Below are positions 15,371 through 22,100 of a DNA stretch of 22,100 nt, in pieces. The DNA is from Taibaiella helvus_B (GTDB taxonomy: Bacteria > Bacteroidota > Bacteroidia > Chitinophagales > Chitinophagaceae): contig JBEBVI010000021.1 of the NCBI GenBank assembly GCA_040392805.1, positions 1-22,100 of the forward strand. The letters run 5' to 3'. The position numbers and the translations under genes are program-made. The first letter of the stretch is position 1; every line of letters begins with the position of its first letter. The notes below the pieces were generated by a model, which was not told the DNA's origin, ran no database searches, and saw only the letters and a program-made list of their open reading frames with translations.

Positions 15371-17794
15371 ATGAATTGGAAAGCATATTTATCAATACTC
15401 CTATGTTGCACAGGCAGCATCACACTCATCCACGCACAAACAGCAATAGTAAAAGGTACGATAACCGATGATTATGGCCTTCCCCTGTTTCAGGCTTCCG
15501 TATTTGAAGCCGGATCGAACAACGGAGTGCTTACAGATACAAACGGGCAATACCGTATACAAGTCAATACCAGTGAGAAAGTGTTTATCAAAGTCACTTC
15601 GATAGGCTATGAAAATGACGGCTTCAGCATAAAAAAGGGAAGCCGGGACACCATAACCAAAGACTTCATCCTCCCACGTCTTACCCATACCATAGGCACT
15701 GTAGAGATCAGGGATAAAAGCAACCGTACAGAAGCCGGGAATGTTAGTGTAAATATTGAGAACGTCAACATAAATCCCAGTCCCGTATCAGGGATAGAAG
15801 GACTGTTGAAAATTTTAGTAGGTTCGAACAACGAGCTTACATCACAATATACTGTGCGTGGAGGGAACTTTGATGAAAACCTGGTATACGTAAACGACTT
15901 TGAAATCTACCGGCCTTTTCTGGTTCGAAGCGGCCAGCAGGAAGGCTTAAGCTTTGTCAATTCTGACCTTACAGCCGGCGTAAATTTTTCCGTAGGCGGC
16001 TTCCAGTCAAAATACGGAGACAAGCTGTCCTCCGTATTGGATGTTACCTATAAAAGACCCGACAAGTTTGCCGGATCCGTAATGTTAAGCCTGCTGGGCG
16101 CACAAGGGCATATAGAAGGTATCACACGCAATAAAAAGATCACTTACCTCTTAGGTGTAAGGCAAAAATCCAACCAATATCTGCTACAGTCCCAACCCAC
16201 TAAAGGACAATATAACCCTTCATTTACCGATATACAAGGCCTGGTCCACTTTAAGCTGAGCAGCCGCTGGGAAGCAGAAGTAATAGCTAACTATGCACGA
16301 AACCGCTTTAACTTCAGTCCTGAAGAAAGTGTGGCCGCCTTCGGTTATGCTACCGAAGCATATAAGCTACACACGGTATTCAATGGAAATGAAGCCGACC
16401 AGTTTGATTCAAGATTCGGTGGACTTTCCCTAAGCTATAAGCCCGGTGAAAAAAGCAGGTTGAAACTATTGGTCTCCGGCTTCCAGACAAACGAATTTGA
16501 AACCTACGATATAGAAGGTGAATACGGTTTCTATGCACTTGAAGCCGACCTGGGTAAAAAAGATTTCGGCCAGGAAAAATACAGCCTGGGCACCGGTGCC
16601 ATACACGACTTTGCACGCAATTATCTTACCGCGAATGTAGCTACCGTTGCATTGCGCGGTTCGCACGATCTGAATAAGCACTATATCCAATGGGGAATAG
16701 ACGGCTCATACGTATCCGTAAACGATAAGATGCTGGAATGGCAAAGAAGAGATTCTGCGGGCTTCTCACAACCTTATGACACAACTGCCCTGTTGATGGC
16801 CAGAGCCGTAAGAGCTAATAACGAATTAGACTATGAAAGAGTATCCGCATTTCTGCAGGATAATATCCTGCTCGGCAGGATGATGACACTGAACATAGGT
16901 GTTCGGGCCAATTATACTTTCCTGAACGAAGAACTCATCATCAGCCCACGGGCTCAGTATTCCATAAAACCCGACTGGGATAGAGATGTAGTATTCCGTA
17001 TATCTACCGGACTGTATGCACAACCTCCGTTCTACAGGGAAATGAGAGATGGAGAAGGTATACTAAATACGCACCTTAAAGCACAGAAGTCCTATCATGC
17101 CGCTATGGGACTTGATTACAACTTTACCATGCTCGGCGACCGTCCGTTTAAGCTCACCGCAGAAGCTTACTATAAGCATCTTTGGGATCTGGTACCCTAC
17201 GAATATGATAACGTCCGCATACGCTATTTTGCAAACAACAATGGAATGGGATACGCTTATGGCGGTGAGGTCAGGTTGTTTGGCGACCTTGTAAAAGATG
17301 CGGAGTCCTGGGTAAGCCTTGGCCTTTTAAAGACACAAAATAAAATTCTGAATGAAGCTACCGGTGTATATACCGACTATATACCCCGCCCTACCGACCA
17401 GCGCGTCAGCTTCGGTATGTTCTTCTCCGATTACCTTCCCCGGAATAAGAATTTCAAGATGTACCTCAATATGATATATGCTACCGGCCTGCCTTTCAGC
17501 CCACCCGGCAAAAGCATGGTACCCGACGGCCAACTTCGTATTCCTGCATATAAGAGAGTGGATATAGGCTTCTCTGCCTTACTGATAGACGGCAACCAAA
17601 AGAAACATCCGGCCTACAGCTTCTTCAACGCGTTCAGGTCGCTTTGGATAAGCGCTGAGGTATTTAACCTGTTAGGTATACAAAACACTTTATCTTATCA
17701 ATGGATACAGGACTTCACTTCAGAGCGTATTTATGCAGTTCCCAACAGGCTTACATCCAGGTTGATCAATGTGAAGCTGGCTGCGAAGTTCTGA
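15371..17794 (+). CDS. TonB-dependent receptor with CarboxypepD_reg-like domain
   Basis: Outer-membrane gated channel of 807 residues that would import a ligand with energy from TonB; ligand unknown. The ATG at 15371 is chosen because it starts a signal peptide (MNWKAYLSILLCC to TLIHAQ, about 1-23), whereas the upstream ATG at 15335 adds a Phe-rich leader. Domain order: carboxypeptidase-regulatory-like beta-sandwich (about 24-105, VKGTITDDYGLPL... DTNGQYRI), plug domain (about 120-225, SQYTVRGGNFDENLVYVNDFEIYRP and GGFQSKYGDKLSSVLDV), then the barrel, ending in Phe (NVKLAAKF). No SusD partner is adjacent and the usual SusC signature is not evident, so it belongs to the non-SusC type common in Bacteroidota. 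Confidence 0.92.
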   Translation: MNWKAYLSILLCCTGSITLIHAQTAIVKGTITDDYGLPLFQASVFEAGSNNGVLTDTNGQYRIQVNTSEKVFIKVTSIGYENDGFSIKKGSRDTITKDFILPRLTHTIGTVEIRDKSNRTEAGNVSVNIENVNINPSPVSGIEGLLKILVGSNNELTSQYTVRGGNFDENLVYVNDFEIYRPFLVRSGQQEGLSFVNSDLTAGVNFSVGGFQSKYGDKLSSVLDVTYKRPDKFAGSVMLSLLGAQGHIEGITRNKKITYLLGVRQKSNQYLLQSQPTKGQYNPSFTDIQGLVHFKLSSRWEAEVIANYARNRFNFSPEESVAAFGYATEAYKLHTVFNGNEADQFDSRFGGLSLSYKPGEKSRLKLLVSGFQTNEFETYDIEGEYGFYALEADLGKKDFGQEKYSLGTGAIHDFARNYLTANVATVALRGSHDLNKHYIQWGIDGSYVSVNDKMLEWQRRDSAGFSQPYDTTALLMARAVRANNELDYERVSAFLQDNILLGRMMTLNIGVRANYTFLNEELIISPRAQYSIKPDWDRDVVFRISTGLYAQPPFYREMRDGEGILNTHLKAQKSYHAAMGLDYNFTMLGDRPFKLTAEAYYKHLWDLVPYEYDNVRIRYFANNNGMGYAYGGEVRLFGDLVKDAESWVSLGLLKTQNKILNEATGVYTDYIPRPTDQRVSFGMFFSDYLPRNKNFKMYLNMIYATGLPFSPPGKSMVPDGQLRIPAYKRVDIGFSALLIDGNQKKHPAYSFFNAFRSLWISAEVFNLLGIQNTLSYQWIQDFTSERIYAVPNRLTSRLINVKLAAKF

Positions 17795-17934
17795 TAGGCG
17801 GTACCCCAGTCATTTAGCTATGATCTTGAATTGTTTCACGCAAAGAGACAATGAAAGACAACGATACAAAGATCTCATTTAGTTTCTTTCATCCGTGCAT
17901 ATAGATAGTATTATACATCTGACATCCTTCACAA

Positions 17935-18007
17935 CAAAAAACCGCCCCGGTGAAGAAACGTCCGGAGCGGTAGAGCTTTACTTACTAACCCATCGTAAGT
18001 AAGGCAA
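17935..18007 (-). ncRNA. Candidate structured small RNA ending in a terminator
   Basis: Read on the minus strand there are two hairpins: GCCTTACTTAC with GTAAGTAAAGC (9-nt loop, one wobble), then ACCGCTCCGG with CCGGGGCGGT (one mismatch), followed by a TTTTTT run. The second is a good rho-independent terminator in minus orientation. No minus-strand gene precedes it and the next genes on both sides are on the plus strand, so the terminated transcript would be a short noncoding RNA starting within about 220 nt. No convincing minus-strand promoter was found. Confidence 0.4.
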
Positions 18008-18112
18008 ATTTCAAAAAAAGAAATGGTAAAATGAAATGTTTTTTTTGTTATATAAACAGATCTTACCCCATCTGCCTGTTTGTACGTTGATTTACTAAGC
18101 AAAAACAAAATA

Positions 18113-18127
18113 ATGACACATTGTCAT
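18113..18127. promoter_or_regulatory. Palindrome upstream of hsp20
   Basis: ATGACA and TGTCAT are perfect reverse complements around CAT, about 105 nt before the hsp20 ATG. This is a candidate operator for a stress regulator. A possible promoter lies between it and the gene: TTG at 18150 and TATAGCTTTTG at 18173-18183. Confidence 0.35.
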
Positions 18128-18232
18128 GAAATATGATTTAATTGCGCCATTGTGTCTTGTAAATAGAATAGGTATAGCTTTTGTTCTACCATCTTAAAAA
18201 CTATTCAGTAATCAACTTTAAAAATTAATAAA

Positions 18233-18676
18233 ATGGTAAAGCAAAATCAGTTCAGTCCCAGGTTATTCAACGGAATGATAGAAGACATTTTAGGTAGCAC
18301 TCAGCGTTTTCTCCGTGATGATATTCTTCCCAACGAATGGATGAAAGGAAACCAGGTACCTGTCAATATCAAAGAGGAAGAAACAGCATATATCATGGAA
18401 GTGTATGCAACCGGCATAGCCAAAGAAGACCTGAAGGTAAGCATCAACGATAAAAACCTTACAATCTCTTTTGAGCACCAGGAAAGCAAAGAGGACGAAA
18501 ACTTAAAATGGATCAGGAAAGAATTTAATATCCAGCATTTTAAGAGAAGCTTTTCTTTGAACAATAAAATAGATACCGAGAAGATATCTGCCCGTTTCGA
18601 CAATGGCGTACTTTACCTGACCTTACCCAAGAAAGAAGCGGCCATTGCCGTCAACAGAAGCATTGAGGTTCAGTAA
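18233..18676 (+). CDS. Hsp20/alpha-crystallin family small heat-shock protein
   Basis: Cytoplasmic ATP-independent chaperone of 147 residues that holds unfolding proteins. The N-terminal arm (FSPRLFNGMIEDILG, about 7-21) is typical for Bacteroidota members. The alpha-crystallin domain covers about 42-140: VPVNIKEEETAYIMEVYATG, KEDLKVSINDKNLTIS, EFNIQHFKRSFSL and the conserved NGVLYLTLPKKE near the end. The short tail ends RSIEVQ, with an I-x-V motif that may dock oligomers. The ATG follows an AT-rich leader. It is convergent with a 50-aa membrane-protein gene, with a strong hairpin between them. Stress induction is likely from the family. Confidence 0.96.
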   Translation: MVKQNQFSPRLFNGMIEDILGSTQRFLRDDILPNEWMKGNQVPVNIKEEETAYIMEVYATGIAKEDLKVSINDKNLTISFEHQESKEDENLKWIRKEFNIQHFKRSFSLNNKIDTEKISARFDNGVLYLTLPKKEAAIAVNRSIEVQ

Positions 18677-18703
18677 TTCAGTTATCATCAGCAACCCGGG
18701 GAC

Positions 18704-18747
18704 ATCAGATAAAGGGATAGACCAATGTACTTATCCCTTTATCTGAT
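18704..18747. terminator. Bidirectional terminator hairpin between hsp20 and the small membrane protein
   Basis: ATCAGATAAAGGGATA (18704-18719) and TATCCCTTTATCTGAT (18732-18747) form a perfect 16-bp stem with a 12-nt loop. It begins 27 nt after the hsp20 stop and lies 49 nt past the end of the convergent gene. A T-run is absent on both strands. Confidence 0.65.
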
Positions 18748-18796
18748 CCTACTCATTATATAGATGCTCTGACAGCATTACGGAATGATTACAACA

Positions 18797-18949
18797 TCAT
18801 GCTTTCCCACCCCTGATCAAACGTAATAACACCACAATGACAGCAATAACCAGCAATGCATGAATGATACTACCCAAATGAAATACGAAAAAGCCCAAAG
18901 CCCAACCGATAACCAAAATGACTGCGATTAAATAAAGAATACCGGACAT
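18797..18949 (-). CDS. lmo0937-family (DUF5670) small membrane protein, 50 aa
   Basis: A 50-residue hydrophobic protein starting at ATG 18949. It has two membrane helices, ILYLIAVILVIGWALGFF (4-21) and IIHALLVIAVIVVLL (28-42), with FHLGS between them and a basic end (RLIRGGKA). The pattern LYxIAVILVIxWxLGF...H...IHxLLVIAxIVxLLRLIRG is characteristic of the lmo0937/DUF5670 family, small proteins that are often associated with stress conditions. Function is unknown. Length is exactly in the family range. It is convergent with hsp20. Confidence 0.88.
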   Translation of the reverse strand: MSGILYLIAVILVIGWALGFFVFHLGSIIHALLVIAVIVVLLRLIRGGKA

Positions 18950-19023
18950 CGTTTATTATTTTATGATACCCCATTCTAACAGTTCACATTCATTTTAGTT
19001 TATTCCGGTCACAATTATTCTCA

Positions 19024-20235
19024 TTACTTTTTCACTTTCATCTGATCTCCGGTAAAGTTAAAATCCGAAGGAAAATCATTATAGCTCCACTTGCCGATTA
19101 CGGTACCGCCTTTAATCAGCATTAATCCCGGATCAGATCTCATAGCTGTTTTACATACCGTTGCATCAATAATGAAATGGTAAATATTGAGTTTATTCTT
19201 CTCAATAAACCGTTCTGTTTCTTCTTTGGAGTTAGCCGACAGCAGATAAAAGCCTACATTATTCTTCTCACATTTATCAAACAGCCTGCGCAGCTTATCC
19301 ATATTCTTTGAAGAAGCCCCGGAAGCATCTTTCACAAACAACAGGAAGTTATAGCCCGGCTCCTTTAACAGCGTTTCCGTATAATCATTACCTTCAAAGT
19401 CAGTAACACTAAAATCCAATATTTCCGGGGTGGCATTTCCTTTTTTAACCAGCTTAGTCACCGGATCCCCGTAAATAGCCCAGTTCAAAGTATCTTCCCA
19501 TATACCCGAACTCAGATACTCTTTATCCGTCATCTCCTTTTTTTCACCCGTTTTCAGATGCTCTAAAGTGTATATCGTTTCGTAAACATCAGGTACAGAG
19601 CCCGGAGGAGGCTGCATTTTCTGCCAGATGTTATTCCCCTTCTTATACGGAAGGCAATCCACATAAGGCAAATGCTCCAAAGCGTACCACTGTATAAACA
19701 CCGACGCAAACAACGCCAGTATCATTACAGAAGTATTAACCGGCCTCGGAAATAATGCCGGAATGCTCTTTCTCGCTGCAAATAAAATAACCACCAGAAC
19801 CAAAAGCACAATATCCTTGATAAAACTCTGCATCGCCGTTAACGGAATACAATCCCCAAAACATCCACACTCTTTTATTTTACCTGAGAAGACCGCATAA
19901 GCAGTAAGAAAGGTAAAAAAGATCATTAACAGCAACAGCAAAAATGAAAATATACGGAAAGCATAACCCAGTAATAAAGCAATACCCGCCATGATCTCAA
20001 AAACGATCATTGTGATCGAAAATATCATCGCATAAGGAGTGAGAAAAGTAATGCCCCATACCTCAAAAAATTCCTGCATCTTGTAAGCCAGGCCGGAAGG
20101 GTCATTAGCCTTAATAAGGCCGGAGAATATAAATAACACACCTACCAATATGCGTATGCATTGAAGCAGGTAAAATCCGGGGCCCTTTTTGCTGCCGGAA
20201 GCCACGTTCTTTACAGAATTGTCAAATTGGGTCAT
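19024..20235 (-). CDS. BT_3928 family protein (DoxX/MauE-like membrane domain plus soluble domain)
   Basis: A 403-residue membrane protein. Residues 20-190 form a DoxX/MauE-like domain with about five membrane segments (22-42, 66-90, 93-117, 139-158 and 166-186), and a Cys cluster KECGCFGDC (Cys123, Cys125, Cys129) as in MauE-type proteins, where it may serve thiol redox chemistry. The soluble C-terminal part (about 200-403) resembles a thioredoxin-like fold (FSVTDFEGNDYTE, then FLLFVKDASGA and GLMLIKGGTVIGKW) but has no CxxC. This domain pair fits the Bacteroidota BT_3928 family; function unproven. The ATG start is clear. It is apparently monocistronic, whereas relatives are, from memory, often near tpiA; neither neighbour here fits that. 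Confidence 0.85.
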   Translation of the reverse strand: MTQFDNSVKNVASGSKKGPGFYLLQCIRILVGVLFIFSGLIKANDPSGLAYKMQEFFEVWGITFLTPYAMIFSITMIVFEIMAGIALLLGYAFRIFSFLLLLLMIFFTFLTAYAVFSGKIKECGCFGDCIPLTAMQSFIKDIVLLVLVVILFAARKSIPALFPRPVNTSVMILALFASVFIQWYALEHLPYVDCLPYKKGNNIWQKMQPPPGSVPDVYETIYTLEHLKTGEKKEMTDKEYLSSGIWEDTLNWAIYGDPVTKLVKKGNATPEILDFSVTDFEGNDYTETLLKEPGYNFLLFVKDASGASSKNMDKLRRLFDKCEKNNVGFYLLSANSKEETERFIEKNKLNIYHFIIDATVCKTAMRSDPGLMLIKGGTVIGKWSYNDFPSDFNFTGDQMKVKK

Positions 20236-20591
20236 AATGCCATTTAATTTTATCTAATAAGTATAATAATCAAAATCCCCCGCACTTGTACTGAGCTGTG
20301 TCGAAGTAAGTACCGTCATGTCGACCCCTTCGGCCGTACTCAGGGTAGACTTTGTGGAGGCATCTCCTAAGCTCTGAAGCCGGGAAGTTATTTCGACACA
20401 GTTACTAAGCCGTAAAAATAAGCAATGAAACAGAATTAATAGTCAACAAGTTGTTAGCGACCCGATATCACATTTGACCTAATTTACAGGCGTAATTTTT
20501 AATACTCCGCTAATTTTTAATAAAAACCCGGCATAAATTACAGAGCAACACCGTTTTTAACTATCTTCAACATCGTTTTATAAATCAGACT
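20236..20591. other. Divergent intergenic region
   Basis: 356 nt between divergent genes, without a credible gene. It contains repeat copy 3 (20311-20367). A 12-nt direct repeat TAATTTTTAATA occurs at 20493-20504 and 20511-20522 (18-nt period), about 70 nt upstream of the kinase start, and could be a regulator site. TATCTTCA at 20562-20569 is a weak match to the -7 box. Confidence 0.45.
20311..20367 (-). repeat. Intergenic repeat, copy 3
   Basis: On the minus strand it begins GGAGATGCCTCCAC and ends GGTCGACATGACGGTA, almost identical to the ends of copy 1 at 13148-13194. The middle is about 10 nt longer and unrelated in sequence. No gene is affected. Confidence 0.7.
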
Positions 20592-22100
20592 ATGGATACA
20601 GTACGCTATAAGCAATTGGAAGAACGCTATAAGAAAGCCGTGGACGAAAAAGAAAAAATAGACCTCCTCATCGAGCTGACATTAGAGATAAGAAATGATG
20701 ACCCGGAGAAAGCGATGTGTATGGCAGAAGAAATTATTGAACGGTCAAATAAAATCAATTATCCGGCCGGAGCAGGAAATGGCCTGAACCATAAAGGCGC
20801 ATGCTATTGGCTGTTGGGAGAATACGAGGACGGCCTAGATGAGCTGACCCAGGCATTCAGCATAGCCCGCTCCATACAGGATAAAACACTTGAGGCCAAA
20901 GTACTGAATAATTTCGGCAGGATATACCGCGGTCTTGGCGATATTGACAGCGCCCTGAGAGATTTTGAGGCAGCGCTGGAGATCAACGAGCAACTCAATA
21001 ATGAGATCAACCTCACTATTAATCTGACCAATATCTCAAACCTTTATTATGACCTCGGAGATTATGACACCGCTCTGGAATATGCCCTGAAATGCCAGCC
21101 CATATTCGAAAAATACAACGACAATACCCGCCTTGTCAGCATATACAACACGCTCGGCGATATTTACTTCAAGAAAAATTATTTTGATGAAGCCTTAAAA
21201 TATTTCAAGAAAAACCAGGAAATAACAGAAGAGGATACACAGGGCCGTTCCCTCGCTGACAGCGGTGTAGGCAAGGTCTATTACCGGCTGAACGACTTTG
21301 ACAATGCATACAGATATCTCTCCAGGGCTTTGGAGCAGGCAAAAGCCCTCGAAAACCCGGAAGCCGAAATTGTGGCCCAATACTATATGGGCAGACTGCA
21401 ATTATCACTCGGTAACCCGGATGAAGCACTCACCTACCTGGAAGAAGCGTATGAGCTGGCAAAGGACTCTCTACGCAGACACGACCTGATAAGCATCCAC
21501 GAGGTTTTATCCGATCTGTATGACCAGATGGATAATATCCCAAAAGCCTACGCGCACCTGAAAGCCTATGAGAAACTGAAAGAAGAAATTTTCCAGCAGG
21601 CCACTTTAAATAAGCTGCGCAACTTACAGATTAAGAATCAGGTTGAAGTAGCCCAGAAAGAAAAAGAAGTAGCAGAACGCACAGCCCGGCTTAAACAACA
21701 GTTCATGGCTAATATGAGCCACGAGATACGCACACCAATGAATGCCATTGTAGGCATTACGAGATTATTGCTGGAAAATAACCCTAAAGAAGAGCAACTG
21801 AAATACCTGAATGCGATCAGGCAATCTGCCGACAACCTGTTAGTGATCATTAACGATATACTCGACCTTGCAAAAATAGAAGCAGGCAAAATTGTTATAG
21901 AGCAAATAGACTTTTCACTTAAAGATCTTATCGGCAGTGTCCATGAAATAATGCACTTAAAGGCAGAACAGAAAAGCCTCGAATTTAAGCTGGATATCTC
22001 ACCCGGCATACCTGACCGCCTCATCGGCGATCCCACACGTCTGAACCAGATATTGATCAACCTGATCAGCAATGCCGTTAAATTTACGGATAAAGGATAC
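20592..22100 (+). CDS. TPR-containing soluble histidine kinase (partial, runs off the window)
   Basis: The frame is open from ATG 20592 to the window edge (503 codons), so the protein is incomplete. The N-terminal half (about 10-330) consists of tetratricopeptide repeats, for example ALRDFEAALEINEQL, ALEYALKCQPIFEKY, ALKYFKKNQEI and ALTYLEEAYELAK. A coiled coil (about 330-372, KNQVEVAQKEKEVAERTARL) leads to the HisKA domain, with phospho-acceptor His377 in ANMSHEIRTPMNAIVG. The ATPase domain begins with GDPTRLNQILINLISNAVKF, which contains the N-box. No signal peptide or membrane segment is seen, so it appears cytoplasmic, with TPRs as the sensing or docking module. Relatives often continue into a receiver domain, but here that lies outside the window. 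Confidence 0.9.
   Translation, partial: MDTVRYKQLEERYKKAVDEKEKIDLLIELTLEIRNDDPEKAMCMAEEIIERSNKINYPAGAGNGLNHKGACYWLLGEYEDGLDELTQAFSIARSIQDKTLEAKVLNNFGRIYRGLGDIDSALRDFEAALEINEQLNNEINLTINLTNISNLYYDLGDYDTALEYALKCQPIFEKYNDNTRLVSIYNTLGDIYFKKNYFDEALKYFKKNQEITEEDTQGRSLADSGVGKVYYRLNDFDNAYRYLSRALEQAKALENPEAEIVAQYYMGRLQLSLGNPDEALTYLEEAYELAKDSLRRHDLISIHEVLSDLYDQMDNIPKAYAHLKAYEKLKEEIFQQATLNKLRNLQIKNQVEVAQKEKEVAERTARLKQQFMANMSHEIRTPMNAIVGITRLLLENNPKEEQLKYLNAIRQSADNLLVIINDILDLAKIEAGKIVIEQIDFSLKDLIGSVHEIMHLKAEQKSLEFKLDISPGIPDRLIGDPTRLNQILINLISNAVKFTDKGY

Larger units (their letters stand above)
17795..18232. other. Intergenic region with two hairpins and the hsp20 promoter region
   Basis: 438 nt with no convincing protein gene. 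Two tandem hairpins (17941-18007) and an operator-like palindrome (18113-18127) are listed separately. The segment from 17837 to 17885 contains degenerate CAAAGA words typical of intergenic filler in this phylum. Confidence 0.5.

Overview
The window looks like chromosomal DNA of a Bacteroidota bacterium, most likely of the Chitinophagaceae group. The clues are a C-terminal T9SS-type sorting domain with its YPNP motif, a CarboxypepD_reg-TonB receptor fusion, LytTR/His-kinase pairs, a GxxExxY protein, a BT_3928-type DoxX protein, several TAnnTTTG-like -7 promoter elements and few Shine-Dalgarno sites. Taxonomy is inferred from gene families only. I see no rRNA, tRNA, CRISPR array, transposase or phage genes.

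Layout. Positions 66-5042 hold a minus-strand block: an intact LytS-type sensor kinase, a degenerate kinase-like protein 3 nt behind it, a LytTR response regulator overlapping that by 34 nt, then a GxxExxY protein in a small cassette with inverted flanks, and NhaA. From 5299 to 10081 the plus strand carries a short secreted protein, an S9 prolyl-oligopeptidase split by one in-frame TAA, and a secreted SBBP beta-propeller protein with a T9SS tail, ending in a strong terminator. A DUF445 membrane protein (minus) follows, then a secreted endonuclease/exonuclease/phosphatase (plus), two copies of an intergenic repeat, and a MurG-like glycosyltransferase (minus).

Upstream of the glycosyltransferase lie a perfect 17-bp hairpin and a relic copy of that gene's own 5' end. 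A 51-aa cysteine-rich lipoprotein, an 82-aa unknown protein and a TonB-dependent receptor follow on the plus strand. The last part holds a minus-oriented terminator with a second hairpin (possible small RNA), Hsp20, a 50-aa lmo0937-family membrane protein convergent with it, a BT_3928/DoxX-type protein, a third copy of the intergenic repeat, and the 5' part of a TPR-containing soluble histidine kinase that runs off the window.

Functionally the window is mostly envelope and signalling: ion homeostasis (NhaA), two signalling modules, secreted hydrolases and surface proteins, nutrient uptake (TonB receptor) and stress genes (Hsp20 with the small membrane protein). The observations most worth following are the kinase/pseudokinase/regulator operon, the nonsense codon separating the catalytic residues of the S9 peptidase, and the glycosyltransferase relic that helps explain the gene's TTG start.
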